NCBI GenBank assembly: GCA_037349315.1
Contig: JBAIAC010000270.1
Span: forward strand, 188,501-252,500
Direction of reading: 5' to 3'
DNA: 64,000 nt
DNA from: Chelydra serpentina
Lineage: Eukaryota; Chordata; Testudines; Chelydridae
A model generated the notes under the pieces. The model was not told the origin of the DNA. It searched no databases and saw only the letters and a list, made by a program, of their open reading frames with translations. A program made the translations under genes and the position numbers. Below, piece by piece: positions 1-11,519 of this stretch (its first letter is position 1; each line of letters opens with the position of its first letter).

Positions 1-1290
1 TTCTGAACCACTTAAAGGAGGGGAAAGTGATCAGGAACAGTCAGCATGGATTCACCAAGGGCAAGTCATGCCTGACTAACCTAATTGCCTTCTATGATGA
101 GATAACCGGCTCTGTGGATGAGGGGAAAGCAGTGGATGTGCTATTTCTTGACTTTAGCAAAGCTTTTGATACAGTCTCGCACAGTGTTCTTGCCAGCAAG
201 TTAAAGAAGTATGGGCTGGATGAATGGACGGTAAGGTGGATAGAAAACTGGCTGGATGGTCGTGCTCAACGGGTAGTGATCAATGGCTCCATGTCTAGTT
301 GGCAGCCGGTATCAAGTGGAGTGCCCCAAGGGTCGGTGCTGGGGCCGGTTTTGTTCAATATCTTCATCAACGATCTGGAGGATGGTGTGGACTGCACCCT
401 TAGCAAGTTTGCAGATGACACTAAACTGGGAGGAGTGGTTGATACGCTGGAGGGTAGGGATAGGATACAGAGGGACCTAGACAAATTAGAGGATTGGGCC
501 AAAAGAAATATGATGAGGTTGAACAAGGACAAGTGCAGAGTCCTGCACTTAGGACGGAAGAATCCCATGCACTGCTACAGACTAGGGACCGAATGGCTGG
601 GCAGCAGTTCTGCAGAAAAGGACCTAGGGGTTACGGTGGACAAAAAGCTGAATATGAGTCAACAGTGTGCCCTTGTTGCCAAGAAGGCTAATGGCATTTT
701 GGGTTGTATAAGTAGGGGCATTTCCAGCAGATCGAGGGACGTGATTATTCCCCTCTATTCGGCACTGGTGAGGCCTCATTTGGAGTACTGTGTCCAGTTT
801 TGGGCCCCACACTACAAGAAGGATGTGGATAAATTGGAAAGAGTCCAACGGAGGGCAACAAAAATGATTAGGGGGCTGGAGCACATGACTTATGAGGAGA
901 GGCTGAGGGAACTGGGATTGTTTAGCCTGCAGAAGAGAAGAATGAGGGGGGATTTGATAGCTGCTTTCAACTACCTGAAAGGGGGTTCCAAAGAGGATGG
1001 ATCTAGACTGTTCTCAGTGGTAGAAGATGACAGAACAAGGAGTAATGGTCTCAAGTTGCAGAGGGGGAGGTTTAGGTTGGATATTAGGAAAAACTTTTTC
1101 ACTAGTAGGGTGGTGAAGCACTGGAATGGGTTACCTAGGGAGGTGGTGGAATCTCCTTCCTTAGAGGTTTTTAAGGTCAGGCTTGACAAAGCCCTGGCTG
1201 GGATGATTTAGTTGGGTTTGGTCCTGCTTTGAGCAGGGGGTTGGACTAGATGACCTCCTGAGGTCCCTTCCAACTCTGAGATTCTATGAT
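1..1290 (+). mobile_element. CR1 LINE, 3' part (RT C-terminal half plus 3' UTR), copy A
   Basis: Retrotransposon fragment beginning inside the reverse transcriptase. An open frame at 27-1211 (394 aa) carries the RT core: the KAFDTVSH block, the [10 protein letters not shown] block and the catalytic FADDTKLGG motif near residues 128-136. It then has the CR1-type C-terminal region ([25 protein letters not shown]). The 3' UTR (tail GACCTCCTGAGGTCCC) ends at an ATTCTATGA-type terminal repeat near 1285, the CR1 hallmark. The missing 5' portion lies outside the window or was lost by 5' truncation. The frame has no stop, so the insertion is probably young, but without the endonuclease it cannot move by itself. 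Confidence 0.93.
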
Positions 1291-3717
1291 CTGGTCCAAG
1301 AGATAACTATAACAGGACCGCTTGGAAATAGTGACCATAATATAACAACATTTAACATTCCTGTGGTGCTAAGAACACATCAACAGCCCAACACAGTGGC
1401 ATTTAATTTCAAAAAGGGCAACTATGCAAAAATGAGGGGGTTAGTTAAGCAGAAATTAAAAGGTAAAGTGACTAAAGTGAAATCCCTGCAAGCTGCATGG
1501 ACACTCTTCAGAGACACCATAATAGAGGCCCAACTTAAATGTATACCCCAAATTAAAAAACAAAGTCAAAGAACTAAAAAAGAGCCACCGTGGCTTAACA
1601 ACCATGTAAAAGAAGCAGTGAAAGATAAAAAGGCATCTTTTAAAAAGTGGAAGTCAAATCCTAGTGAGGTAACTAGAGAAGAGCATAAACGCTGCCAAAT
1701 TAAGTGTAAAAATGTAATAAGAAAAGCCAAAATGGAGTTTGAAGAACAGCTAGCCAAAAACTCAAAAGCTAATAAAACATTTTTTAAATACGTCAGAAGC
1801 AGGAAGCCTGCTAAACAACCAGTGGGGCCCCTGGACGATAGAGATACAAAAGGAGCACTTACAGATGATAAAGTCATTGCGGAGAAACTAAACGAATTCT
1901 TTGCTTCGGTCTTCACGGCTGAGGACATTAGGGAGATTCCCCAACCTGAGCTGACTTTTGTAGGTAACAAATCTGAGTAATTGTCACAGATTGAAGTGTC
2001 AGTAGAGGAGGTTTTGGAAGTAATTGATAAACTTAACTGTAACAAGTCACCGGGACCAGATGGCATTCACCCAAGAGTTCTGAAAGAACTCAAATGTGAA
2101 ATTGCGGAACTATTAACTAGGGTTTGTAACCTGTCTTTTAAATCGGCTTCTGTACCCAATGACTGGAAGATAGCTAATGTAAAGCCAATATTTAAAAAGG
2201 GCTCTAGAGGTGATCCTGGCAATTACAAACCGGTAAGTCTAACATCCGTACCGGGCAAATTAGTTGAAACAATAGTAAAGAATAAAATTGTCAGGCACAT
2301 AGAAGAACATAAATTGTTGGGCAAAAGTCAACATGGTTTCTGTAAAGGGAAATCATGCCTTACTAATCTATTAGAGTTCTTTGAAGGGGTCAACAAACAT
2401 GTGGACAAGGGCGATCCAGTAGACATAGTGTACTTAGATTTCCAGAAAGCCTTTGACAAAGTCCCTCACCAAAGGCTCTTGCGTAAATTAAGTTGCCATG
2501 GGATAAGAGGGAAGATCCTTTCATGGATCGAGACCTGGTTAAAAAACAGGGAACAAAGGGTAGGAATAAATGGTAAATTTTCACAATGGAGAGGGGTAAC
2601 TAGTGGTGTTCCCCAAGGGTCAGTCCTAGGACCAATCCTATTCGACTTATTCATAAATGATTTGGAAGAAGGGGTAAACAGTGAGGTGGCAAAGTTTGCA
2701 GATGATACTAAGCTGCTCAAGATAGTTAAGACCAAAGCAGACTGTGAAGAACTACAAAAAGATCTCACAAAACTAAATGATTGGGCAATAAAATGGCAAA
2801 TGAAATTTAATGTGGATAAATGTAAAGTAATGCACATTGGAAAAAATAACCCCAACTATACATACAATATGATGGGGGCTAATTTAGCTACAACTAATCA
2901 GGAAAAAGATCTTGGAGTCATCGTGGATAGTTCTCTAAAGATGTCCATGCAGTGTGCAGTGGCAGTCAAAAAAGCAAACGGGATGTTAGGAATCATTAAA
3001 AAAGGGATAGAGAATAAGACGGAGAATATCTTACTGCCCCTATACAAATCCATAGTGCGCCCACATCTTGAATACTGCGTACAATTGTGGTCTCCTCATC
3101 TCAAAAAGGATATACTGGCATTAGAAAAGGTTCAGAGAAGGGCAACTAAAATGCTTAGGGGTCTGGAACGGGTCCCATATGAGGAGAGATTAAAGAGGCT
3201 AGGACATTTTAGCTTGGAAAAGAGGAGACTAAGAGGGGATATGATAGAGGTATATAAAATTATGAGTGGTGTGGAGGAAGTGAATAAGGAAAAGTTATTT
3301 ACTTGTTCTCATAATAAAAGAACTAGGAGCCACCCAATGAAATTAGTGGGCAGCAGGTTTAAAACAAATAAAAGGAAGTTCTTCTTCACACAGCGCACAG
3401 TCAACCTGTGGAACTCCTTGCCTGAGGAGGCTGTGAAGGCTAGGACTATAACAGGGTTTAAAAGAGAACTGGCTAAATTCATGGAGGTTAAGTACATTAA
3501 TGGCTATTAGCCAGAATGGGTAAGAAATGGTGTCCTTAGCCTCTGTTTGTCAGAGGGGGGTGATGGATGGCAGGAGAGAGATCACTTGATCATTACCTGT
3601 TAGGTCCACTCACTCCGGGTCACCTGGCATTGGCCACTGTCGGTGGACAGGATACTGGGCTGGATGGACCTTTGGTCTGACCCAGTACGGCCTTTCTTAT
3701 GTTCTTATGCCTGTTCT
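1291..3717 (+). mobile_element. CR1 LINE, endonuclease C-terminus through RT and 3' end, copy B (one in-frame stop)
   Basis: A second, more diverged CR1 copy lies directly behind copy A in the same direction. The frame opens inside the endonuclease C-terminus (LGNSDHN motif near 1323-1345). It runs through 1363-1980, meets a TAA at 1978-1980, and continues in the same frame at 1981-3510 (509 aa). Visible RT blocks are [41 protein letters not shown] and FADDTKLL, followed by the CR1 C-terminal region. The 3' UTR ends with repeated TTCTTATG near 3700-3717, a different terminal octamer from copy A, so this is a different CR1 subfamily. One stop in over 700 codons suggests moderate age. Confidence 0.92.
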
Positions 3718-3736
3718 CACTTTCAGGTGACATTGT

Positions 3737-4864
3737 TGTGACCATGTCCCCATAAGACTTTATGGGGAGATGCTTATAAATGTATATATGATGTAACTGG
3801 AATATGTTTTATGCTACATGTGCCATGTAACATATCTCTGTAAAAGTTATGATCTACTGAATCTATTCCTCCTGTTTGTATGCATGTATCATTTTTGTAG
3901 TTGAAGTTATGAATATTGGTTGTATTTCTTGAGAAAGGAATGTGCAGGTAAAGTGCCCAATCAAGAAGCGCTTAACAGACAAAGAGAAGTTGCAGACACC
4001 AATCCCCATCTGAGCTTGGCCAAGAATGTCACTGGGCTGGTTACCGAGTTGTGCATGGACATGTGACTTGCCCATGTGATCCCAAAAATCCAGGGTAACA
4101 TGATGCTACACAGGGAGTGGGGAGGAGTATCCATCCAGGGAAGAAAGTCTATTTAAGCCCCTGGGAGACCCCTCCATTTTGTCTTCAGCTGGCTAAAGAG
4201 AGAGCCTCTCCACCTCCCACCAACACACCTGAAAGAGACAAGAACAATAGGGGGTGTGAGCGATTGCTGGACCCAGGCTAGGAGGACCATAGCCTGTAAA
4301 AGGAAGTTTACTGGAACTGGTGAGGTTTTTATCTGTATTCAGGGTGATTAGACAGACTTGCGTGTTTCATTTTATTTTACTTAGTAATTCACTTTGTTCT
4401 GTCTGTTACTACCTGGAACCACTCAAATACTACTTTCTGTACTTATTAAAATCACTTTTTACTTATTAAGTTACCCAGAGTACGTGTTAGTACCTGGAGG
4501 GGGGCAAACAGCGGTGCATACCTCTCTATCTATGAAATAGAGAGCGAACTATTTATGAGTTTACCCTGTATAAGCTTTATACAGGGTAAAACGGATGTGT
4601 TCAGGGTTTGAACCCCATTGGGAGTTGAGCACCCCTAAGCTGCAAGGCAAGAACACTTCCTAAGCTGCTTCCAGGCAGGCCTACTGCTGTTAGGGGACGC
4701 GGTTCAGACCTGGGTCTGGGTTTGCAGCAGGCTAACGGGTCTGGCTCAAAACAGACAGGATTCTGGAGTCCCAAGCTGGAAAAAGCAGGAAACCAGGGAC
4801 AGAAATAGTGTTGGCACACCAGGTGGCAGCGCCAAGGGGGTTTCTGTGATACCAACCCGTCACA
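3737..4864 (+). repeat. 5' LTR of a Ty3/gypsy (Gmr1-like) retrotransposon
   Basis: The segment starts TGTGAC and ends GTCACA, a perfect 6-bp terminal inverted repeat, as LTRs do. It is followed after one base by a tRNA primer-binding site and then by a gag frame. A TATA-like TATTTAAG lies near 4149, placing U3 before and R/U5 after it. Length is about 1.13 kb. No second LTR is present in the window, so no LTR divergence age can be given. The start at 3737 is inferred from the inverted repeat and could shift by a few bases. Confidence 0.75.
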
Positions 4865-4865
4865 G

Positions 4866-4876
4866 TGGCGTAGTCG
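4866..4876 (+). promoter_or_regulatory. Primer-binding site for tRNA-Ser
   Basis: TGGCGTAGTCG is the exact reverse complement of CGACTACGCCA, the mature 3' end of vertebrate tRNA-Ser (AGA/TGA family, CCA included). It lies one base after the LTR end and just upstream of the gag start. The match stops after 11 nt. Confidence 0.7.
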
Positions 4877-4880
4877 AGCT

Positions 4881-6460
4881 ATGGAGGCCCAGAAGCATGA
4901 ACTGGCTGTTGCAGAGTTGAAGAGACAAAACCCTTCAGCTGCTGGCTCCACTTCCCCAAAAATCCACAAATGGGAGCGACTATGCCCACAGTATGATGAA
5001 TCCAGCGATATAGCCGAATATTTCATCACCTTCGAGAGACTGTGCATCCTCCATGCGATCCCTGAAGATCAAAAGATGACCACATTGATAGCAAAATTGA
5101 CTGGCAGAGCTCTGGACATATTCAATAAGATGCCCATTGGTGATGCCTCCAATTATGGTAAATTTAAGGAACTGGTTTTGAAACAGTTTCAGGTTACACC
5201 TGAAACCTACAGGGTTAAATTCAGGAGTCTTAAGAGAGGATCTGGATTAAGTAATGTGGCTTATGCAAATGAAATGAGAGATTTGGTAGATAAGTGGGTG
5301 AGGGGAAAAGACATTACAAGCTTTGAAGGAATGTGTGATTTGGTTGCTCAGGAACAATTCTTGAATATGTGCAGTAATGATGTAAAACAGTATTTGTGGG
5401 ACAAAAAGGTAAATGCCGTGGGTGAATTAGCTGGGTATGCACACTCTTATGAGCAGGCGCAAGCTGCAATTAAGCACAAACCACTCGCAGAGGGCTACAG
5501 GGTTGGGGGGAAACAGAGTCACCGTTTTACCCCTGGGAAAAAGGAGGCTGGGTGTTCACCTCCCCATTCCCCTGTTACTCATCCCAAATTCCCTGTACAA
5601 TCAGAGGAGCCCAGGAGGTGCTATCATTGTAAGTCCACTGAGCACCTGAGGAATAAGTGTCCCTTGCTGAGTGAAAACAGGCAACAAGTGACCCAGGAAG
5701 CTACTGCTTCTCAAAGTCAAGTTGCAGCCTCTTTCCACACAGGGTTTGTAAAGGTGACTTCTACACAACCAAGCAGTGAGCATGTGCATGCTGTTAAACT
5801 GAATGGGAAATTAATCATTGGATTGAGAGATATAGGTGCTGAAATTTCTGTAGTCAGGAGGGACCTGATCCAGGAGAAGGATTTGTTGCCAGGTAAAGTG
5901 GCAGAATTAGAACTGGTGGGGGGCTACAAAGTCCTTGCACCTTTAGCTAAGGTACACATGCAAACTAAAGATTTGCAGGCTGAGCTAACTGTGGCAACAG
6001 TATCACACAATTTTGCATCGATTCTACTGGGAAATGATTTCTTTAATGTGGCAGAATCTGTCCCAGAGTTGGGTGGCAGTAAGCAGGAACCTTGTGCTGA
6101 AAACCCCGGGGGGGGGGGGGGGGGGCGAAGTCACAGGGACTACAGCTGTGGGGGCAGGGAGGGCTGTGCCAGTTCCTGTAGCCCAGGGACTCAAGGCAAG
6201 TCCCAGAGGGAGGGGCTTGACAAAGCCAGCTCCGGTCCTGTAATTATCTCCCATGGGGAGGGGAATGTTCTACCTCATAGCAAGGGGGGCGCCCCAGTTG
6301 TTGACTGCCAGGAAGTTGCAGGTCAGCAGGGGGCAAGGCTGGCTCTGGGGTGTGCAAAGACATTCCCAGAGGTGGAGGTCCTGGTGACCATGACCACTGA
6401 GGTGAAACTGGCCCTTATGTATTTAATATGTATATATATGTATATGTATATGTATATATC
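4881..6460 (+). mobile_element. Gmr1-like Ty3/gypsy gag (SCAN-like capsid, zinc knuckle, start of protease), 3' truncated
   Basis: The frame 4881-6521 gives 546 aa. Residues about 35-200 resemble the retroviral/SCAN-type capsid fold: a WERLCPQYDE stretch, then FERLC, LTGRALDIF, LVLKQFQVTPE, YANEMRDLVDKW and LVAQEQFLN. A CCHC zinc knuckle follows (CYHCKSTEHLRNKC, near residues 249-262). Next comes a retropepsin-like start in which the expected DTG triad reads DIG, so the protease is probably dead. An 18-base G run at 6108-6125 probably shifts the frame; downstream codons are low-complexity and then run into a TA-rich tract at about 6418-6460. No RT, integrase or 3' LTR is seen. The ATG at 4881 directly follows the primer site. 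Recognition of the family is from memory of SCAN and Gmr1-like gag proteins. Confidence 0.8.
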
Positions 6461-6464
6461 TATC

Positions 6465-7800
6465 TCACATCACATCACAGCTGTGGACTTCACTCTGCTT
6501 GCACATTATAAATGGGATTAAGTCATGATAACCTGTCCCCAAATTATCATTATTTTTTAGTTCTGTGATCAGTTCCTCTTTATCTGTTAAGATAATGTCT
6601 AATACAGAACTTCCTCATGTTCGATGCAACATTTTTGAATTAGGAAATTATCATCTATAATATTTAGAAATTGCAAGGATATTTTAGTACTAGTAGCATG
6701 TGTCACTCAAACTGAAGTCCCCCACAATCACACAGTTTATTTTCCTACACATCATATAGATAGATGCACAAGTAACCAGCCATCCTGTTTCCTAGAGTGA
6801 TTTGGTGGTCTGTAGCAAACACCAGCTAATACCCAACTGGGTGGTTTATCTGTTGGGAAATTGATCCATAAGCTTTCAAGATCATTTTCTTCCGATTTAT
6901 CAGTGACTTGGAAATAGGTAATGCCATTTTTGACACAGACATTACCTCCCCTTTAACCCACCCAATCCTTTCTAAATAGGTTATAACCACTGATTTTAAA
7001 CATTCCACAAGGTTTCAGTAGTACCAACTAGATCAGCAGTTCTCAAGCTGCGGGTCAGGACCCCAAAGTGGGTTGCTATGCCATTTTAATGGGGTCACCA
7101 GAGCTGACAGACTTGCTGGGGCCCAGGGCCCAAGCCCCACTGCCCGGGGCCAAAGCCCAAAAATTTCAGCCCTGGGTGGCGGCGATCAAGTTACAAGCCC
7201 CCCACTTGGAGCCGAAGCCTGAGCCCGAGCCCTGGGCGGTGGGGCTCAGGCACCAGCTTCAGCCCTAGCCCTCGGTGGTGGGGCTCAGGCTACAGATCCC
7301 TGCTCAAGCAGAAGCCTTTGGGCTTCAGTTTTGGCCACCCTGCCCGGGGCTCAGGCTTCGGTCCCCCCTCCCGGACTGGTGTAGTAATTTTTGTTGTCAG
7401 AAGGGGGTCGCAGTGCAATGAAGTTTGAGAACCTCTGAACTAGATCAAATGTTATTCTCATAAATGAGCAATTCCAAATCTTCTTGTTTGTTACCCAGGC
7501 TCCCAGCCTTGGTGTATAGGCAACTCAAAAATGTCTTCTCTCCATGTCTTTTATTAATTTTATTTTCAACATCTCAATTTTGTGTTGAGTTCTCATATCT
7601 TTCCTCTTTTTATCCTCCTCTTTTGTTATTAGTTTAACACCCTCCTGACTACTCTAGCCACCAAGAAGATTGGTCCCCCTTCTGCATAGGTGAAGGCCAT
7701 CCCAAACTATACAGCCCCCTCTTCCAACAGAAGGTGAACCAATATTCCACAAACCCAAAATCTTCCACCCTACACCACTTCAGACCCTTGTGAAGTATAC
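6465..7800 (-). mobile_element. Old LINE fragment (CR1-like endonuclease region), antisense
   Basis: Read on the minus strand, 6715-6830 encodes a degraded endonuclease stretch with GVCYRPPN and, further on, VIVGDFSL, both apurinic-endonuclease landmarks of CR1-type LINEs. A line of this repeat also occurs at 22740-22790 and 27960-28320. It is interrupted at 7034-7437 by a hAT-type element and resumes after it. The limits are approximate. Confidence 0.55.
7034..7437. mobile_element. Non-autonomous hAT-type transposon with perfect 8-bp TSD
   Basis: Ends are CAGCAGTTCTCAAGC... and ...GTTTGAGAACCTCTG, imperfect terminal inverted repeats. The element is flanked by AACTAGAT at 7026-7033 and again at 7438-7445, the 8-bp duplication typical of hAT transposition. 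The 404-bp interior is GC-rich, repetitive (CTGAGCCCGAGCC-like) and has no transposase. Removing it restores the surrounding LINE. Confidence 0.88.
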
Positions 7801-7865
7801 ATGAAATTTAGATAAATTAAGTCACTGTACCAACAAACAACACACATGTTTTTAACAAATAACAC

Positions 7866-8045
7866 AAAGATAGTCTTCAAATCCAGACTGGATGCTTTTC
7901 TGGAAGATATAGTTTAGCCAAACACCAAGTTATGCTTTAGTCACACACAAGTTATTGGGTCAATACAGGACCTGTGCTATCAAGGAGATCAGACTAGATG
8001 ATCCAATAATCCCTTCAGGCCTTAAACTCCAAGAATCTATGAATA
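7866..8045 (+). mobile_element. CR1 LINE 3' end fragment
   Basis: Diverged CR1 C-terminus and 3' UTR (GACTGGATG..., GAGATCAGACTAGATGATC...) ending near AGAATCTATGAAT, the CR1 terminal repeat. Confidence 0.75.
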
Positions 8046-9204
8046 ATAATTTATTGCAAGGTTTCTTGGGCCTCCCCTCTGCTGCAGCTGGTATTGGCCA
8101 CTATCAGTACAGGAAGCTGTCCCTAGGGTCTGGTTTGGGCCTGTCCCTATGTACTTCTAAGGGGAAAAACAAACAAAAAAATCCTAAAACACTTCCAGCT
8201 CTTCATTGTCTACCATAAAAAGCAGCAGAAGAGGGGACAAGCCTTTTTTTTTTTTAATTATCTATGGGTCACTTAAAAGTTATTCCCCACTCAACTGCCT
8301 AACATTTATAAATTCAACTCCACTTCTCCACCATGACATCACCTTGTAAATAAAGAATTTTACTCAATTTCCATACAGCACATGTGCTACCAGGGGAACA
8401 GTAACCAATTGTTTTATTGAGAGCACACAACGTGTACAAAATATGTTTTTTAAAACCCTTGTTAATTTAACCAAATCAAGTCCAATTTTCATCAGACCAC
8501 CAAAAGGCACACTGTAATCTAAGGACCGTACGCAAATACGTGCCAAATGCACATTTATACCATTTTCCACTGAGGCACTAGAGCTGTGCAAACAGCAGAA
8601 AAGGGCCACAATGCATTTTTATAATTGAAAATTGTATTTCTTCTCCACTCTCTTGGTTCTTGAAAACAGTTGAACCACTTTACTAAAAGCATCCAAAAAT
8701 TTCACTCCCACAGAATATGCCAAATTTCAAAGCAAAGAGTAAAAGATGACAAAGTTAAAAGCATGTGAAAATGACCCCTTTATAAACACACACCTCTGCA
8801 AACTCAACTCTAGGCTTCACTTTTTTTAAAAATATGAGATTTATACACAAATGGATAAGAGGACATCTATCCATGGCCCTTGACACCTATCCATGGCAAA
8901 GGTGGGGATCAATGTTGTGATAACAGGATGGATAGACAGGGAAGGGCTAAGTTATGAAAGGCCTTGAAGGTAAGGACAGGAAGTTTGTGCCTGATACGTT
9001 GGAGGAGGAGCTAGCTGAGGGACTAAAAAGAAGGATGACATAATCAAAGCAACAGGCCAGGAAGATGATCTTTGCAGAAGTATACTAAACAGATTTGTAA
9101 GGGGCAAGGTTGACAGTTGTCAAGGCCAGAGAGGTCATAGTAGCTAAGTCATGAAATGACCTTCTTCTGCCACCACTCTGACCACATCACCCAATTTCTT
9201 GAAT
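8046..9204. other. No gene recognised; diverged dispersed repeat likely
   Basis: AT-rich sequence without splice-flanked or long open frames. The part around 8925-9120 (GGAAGGGCTAAGTTATGAAAGGCC...) looks like an old LINE-derived repeat, but I cannot assign it. Confidence 0.4.
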
Positions 9205-9340
9205 CCCTCCATTAGTTTTTAAGGTCAAACTTGACAAAGCCCTGGCTGGGATGATTTAGTTGAAGATTGGTCCTGCTTTGAGCAGGGGGTTGGACTAGAT
9301 GACCTCCTGAGGTCCCTTCCAACCCTGATATTCTATGAGT
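9205..9340 (+). mobile_element. CR1 LINE 3' end fragment (copy A subfamily)
   Basis: The last part of the CR1 reading frame (CTTGACAAAGCCCTGG), the 3' UTR (GAGCAGGGGGTTGGACTAGA) and a terminal GATATTCTATGA match copy A closely. It is severely 5' truncated. Confidence 0.88.
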
Positions 9341-10201
9341 TTTGTCACTGCACACTGTCATTTATACTTAGAACTTTCTCACACTTTTTATCCAACAAGC
9401 ATCCTTGAAACTCAAAGGACACTTATCCACCACATAAAGTGCTAGTTCTGCCTTATGGTCCCCCATGTTAAGTTGCTAAATACCAGACACATTTGCCCAC
9501 AGCATGCCAGTCTCTGTGCTGGAAGCAGTTAATGAACCCATCTGAGGACATTTTTGAGCAATACACATTGTGAGATGAGAACATGTAGTAGTCACTATCT
9601 ATGGCATGAATACATTCTGGAGAGTCTAATACAAATACTTGTTAGTATGAGCTACAAAGACATGTATGTCTATTTTAGTTATTTACATTTGTCTAAAAGT
9701 AATTAACTTGGCAGGATTACGGCACCTCTACACAACTAAATACATACAAAGAGAGCTATCCATAAAAGAGATTTTGAATCCTCCCCATCTCAAAATATGA
9801 ACCCTTCCAGAAAACCCTAGGAAAAGAGTTGTCTTACAGCATGCCCTGAATGTTATAACTAAGCCCCTACTTCATTTGCAATATTGTGGAAGTTGCAGAT
9901 CCCACAACATTAAGCTTCTACAGCAATTTGGATTTTAATTGGCTTACTTTGCACAGTCCACAATTTTGCATATATTTTGAGTATGCAATTAGTACTGCAC
10001 TAACATACAATGCCTGTAAAATTTTAAAGGCTAAAGTGACTGGAGTCGATTTCTACTGCAGTTATGGTAAGACTTTTAGTCTTCTAAATTTTATATTGGA
10101 TCGGACACTTTTTTTTTTTTTAATGAATGTAATATACTTGCAGCAAAAAGTCTGGCTATCAAAAAAATGAACAGGCATAACATAATACTTGAGTGTTTAT
10201 A
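9341..10201. other. Nothing recognised
   Basis: AT-rich unique-looking DNA with no supported coding exon, RNA gene or repeat that I can name. Confidence 0.4.
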
Positions 10202-10420
10202 CAGTGGCATAGTCAGGTTTAGAGCGCAGGGGGAGTAGAGCTAAAAAAAGGCGTCGGGAGCAAAAAGCGTCGGGAGCAAAAAATGGCGCCGGGAGCAAAA
10301 AAAAATGCTCTGCTCCGGCTGCAACGCAGGAGCAAAAGGTGTCGGAGCACAAAAAAGGTGCCGCTTCTGCTCAGTGGGGGAGCGGCCGCTCCCCCTGCTC
10401 CCGCCCTGGCTATGCTACTG
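10202..10420. mobile_element. Short hAT-type MITE with perfect 8-bp TSD
   Basis: The left end CAGTGGCATAGTCAGG and the reverse complement of the right end (CAGTAGCATAGCCAGG) form terminal inverted repeats. TGTTTATA flanks both sides (10194-10201 and 10421-10428). The 219-bp interior contains repeated GTCGGGAGCAAAAA units and no coding capacity. Confidence 0.88.
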
Positions 10421-10569
10421 TGTTTATATTGTTCCAGCAATTTTTTCTTAAACAAATAGGTCTACTCTAGCTTTTCCAAATTACCGATATTAATAAATGT
10501 CCATTAATACTTTTCCATGATTTTCCACGTCTTGTCTGCAACTCAGCCACAATTATTTGAAGATTATCC

Positions 10570-11230
10570 CATGATTCAAGAAGGGTCTTAGTTATAATGG
10601 TCCAAGCTTTGCTGGACAGGGCTTGGGAAATTAGCCAGGTCTAGAGTCAAAGGGCCCCTTCAGAAAAATACCTTCCCTCCAGTTCCCTTCTGTTTAAAGC
10701 ATCAGGCTGTTACTTTGAGGTCTCCTACTGAACACCACTGTAGCAACTTCACACTGGGAGAGAGGTAGGTCCCAAACCTTTTAGAGCTTTGTAGGTAAAA
10801 AATAACACCTTAAATTCCATCCCAAACTCCTCAGACTCTCAAACACCAACACAACATGCTCTCTATTAAACAAGTTGGCAGACAAACTCATTCAGCAGTA
10901 ACTTCAGCTGCCAGATGATCTTAAGGTGTAAACCAATGTAGAGCACACTGCAATCATCTAGTATTGAGATGACAATGATAGGGACAACTGTAATGAGGTC
11001 TCAGAATTGGAAAGCAAATGTTGCACCCTCCTTGCCAAGCGCAGATGGGAAAAAGCAATTTGGCCACAGCTGCTACAGGGGCATCCAGCGGCTGCCTAAG
11101 AACTAACACAGTCCCTAAATGGCAAATGAGAGTGATAAATGGCAGGTGAACTCCCTCGAGCAAGCAGACTGATAACCACCACCATTCTTTCCAGTTGCTT
11201 CCCCCAACCTTCCAGCATTACCTTGTTCTT
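10570..11230. repeat. Old LINE-derived dispersed repeat (unassigned)
   Basis: Phrases such as GTAGGTAAAAAATAACACC and CACTGCAATCATCTAGTATTGAGATGAC resemble widespread, very old LINE 3' regions. No frame survives and limits are uncertain. Confidence 0.3.
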
Positions 11231-11289
11231 ATCCGAGTCGAGCCTCTGCCAGCCAGCTTTCATCCATACCCCAATCTTTGCCAGATATT

Positions 11290-11462
11290 GAGCAAGAGTC
11301 CTTCATGAGGAGTCTATAAGTCAAGACTGTATGCCTTTGTAAAAGACACGCTCTTTTAGAGCTGGACGTAGGAATTCACTAGGTGTAATTCTCTGACCTG
11401 TCTTATGCAGTAGGTCAGACTGGATGATCATAATGGTCCCTTCTGACTTTAAAAGTCCATGA
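11290..11462 (+). mobile_element. CR1 LINE 3' end fragment
   Basis: The CR1 3' UTR motif GTCAGACTGGATGATCATAATGG and a terminal AAAAGTCCATGAA mark a diverged 3' end. Confidence 0.65.
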
Positions 11463-11519
11463 AGGGGTTCAGCTGCACCAACTGGAAAAGATGAGGTATT
11501 AAGTTTTCAGTCATCAAGA

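Noticed and set aside
27..3510. Reverse transcriptase frames as a retron, DGR or virus
   Set aside because: RT motifs, C-terminal extension and terminal octamer repeats are those of CR1 non-LTR retrotransposons.
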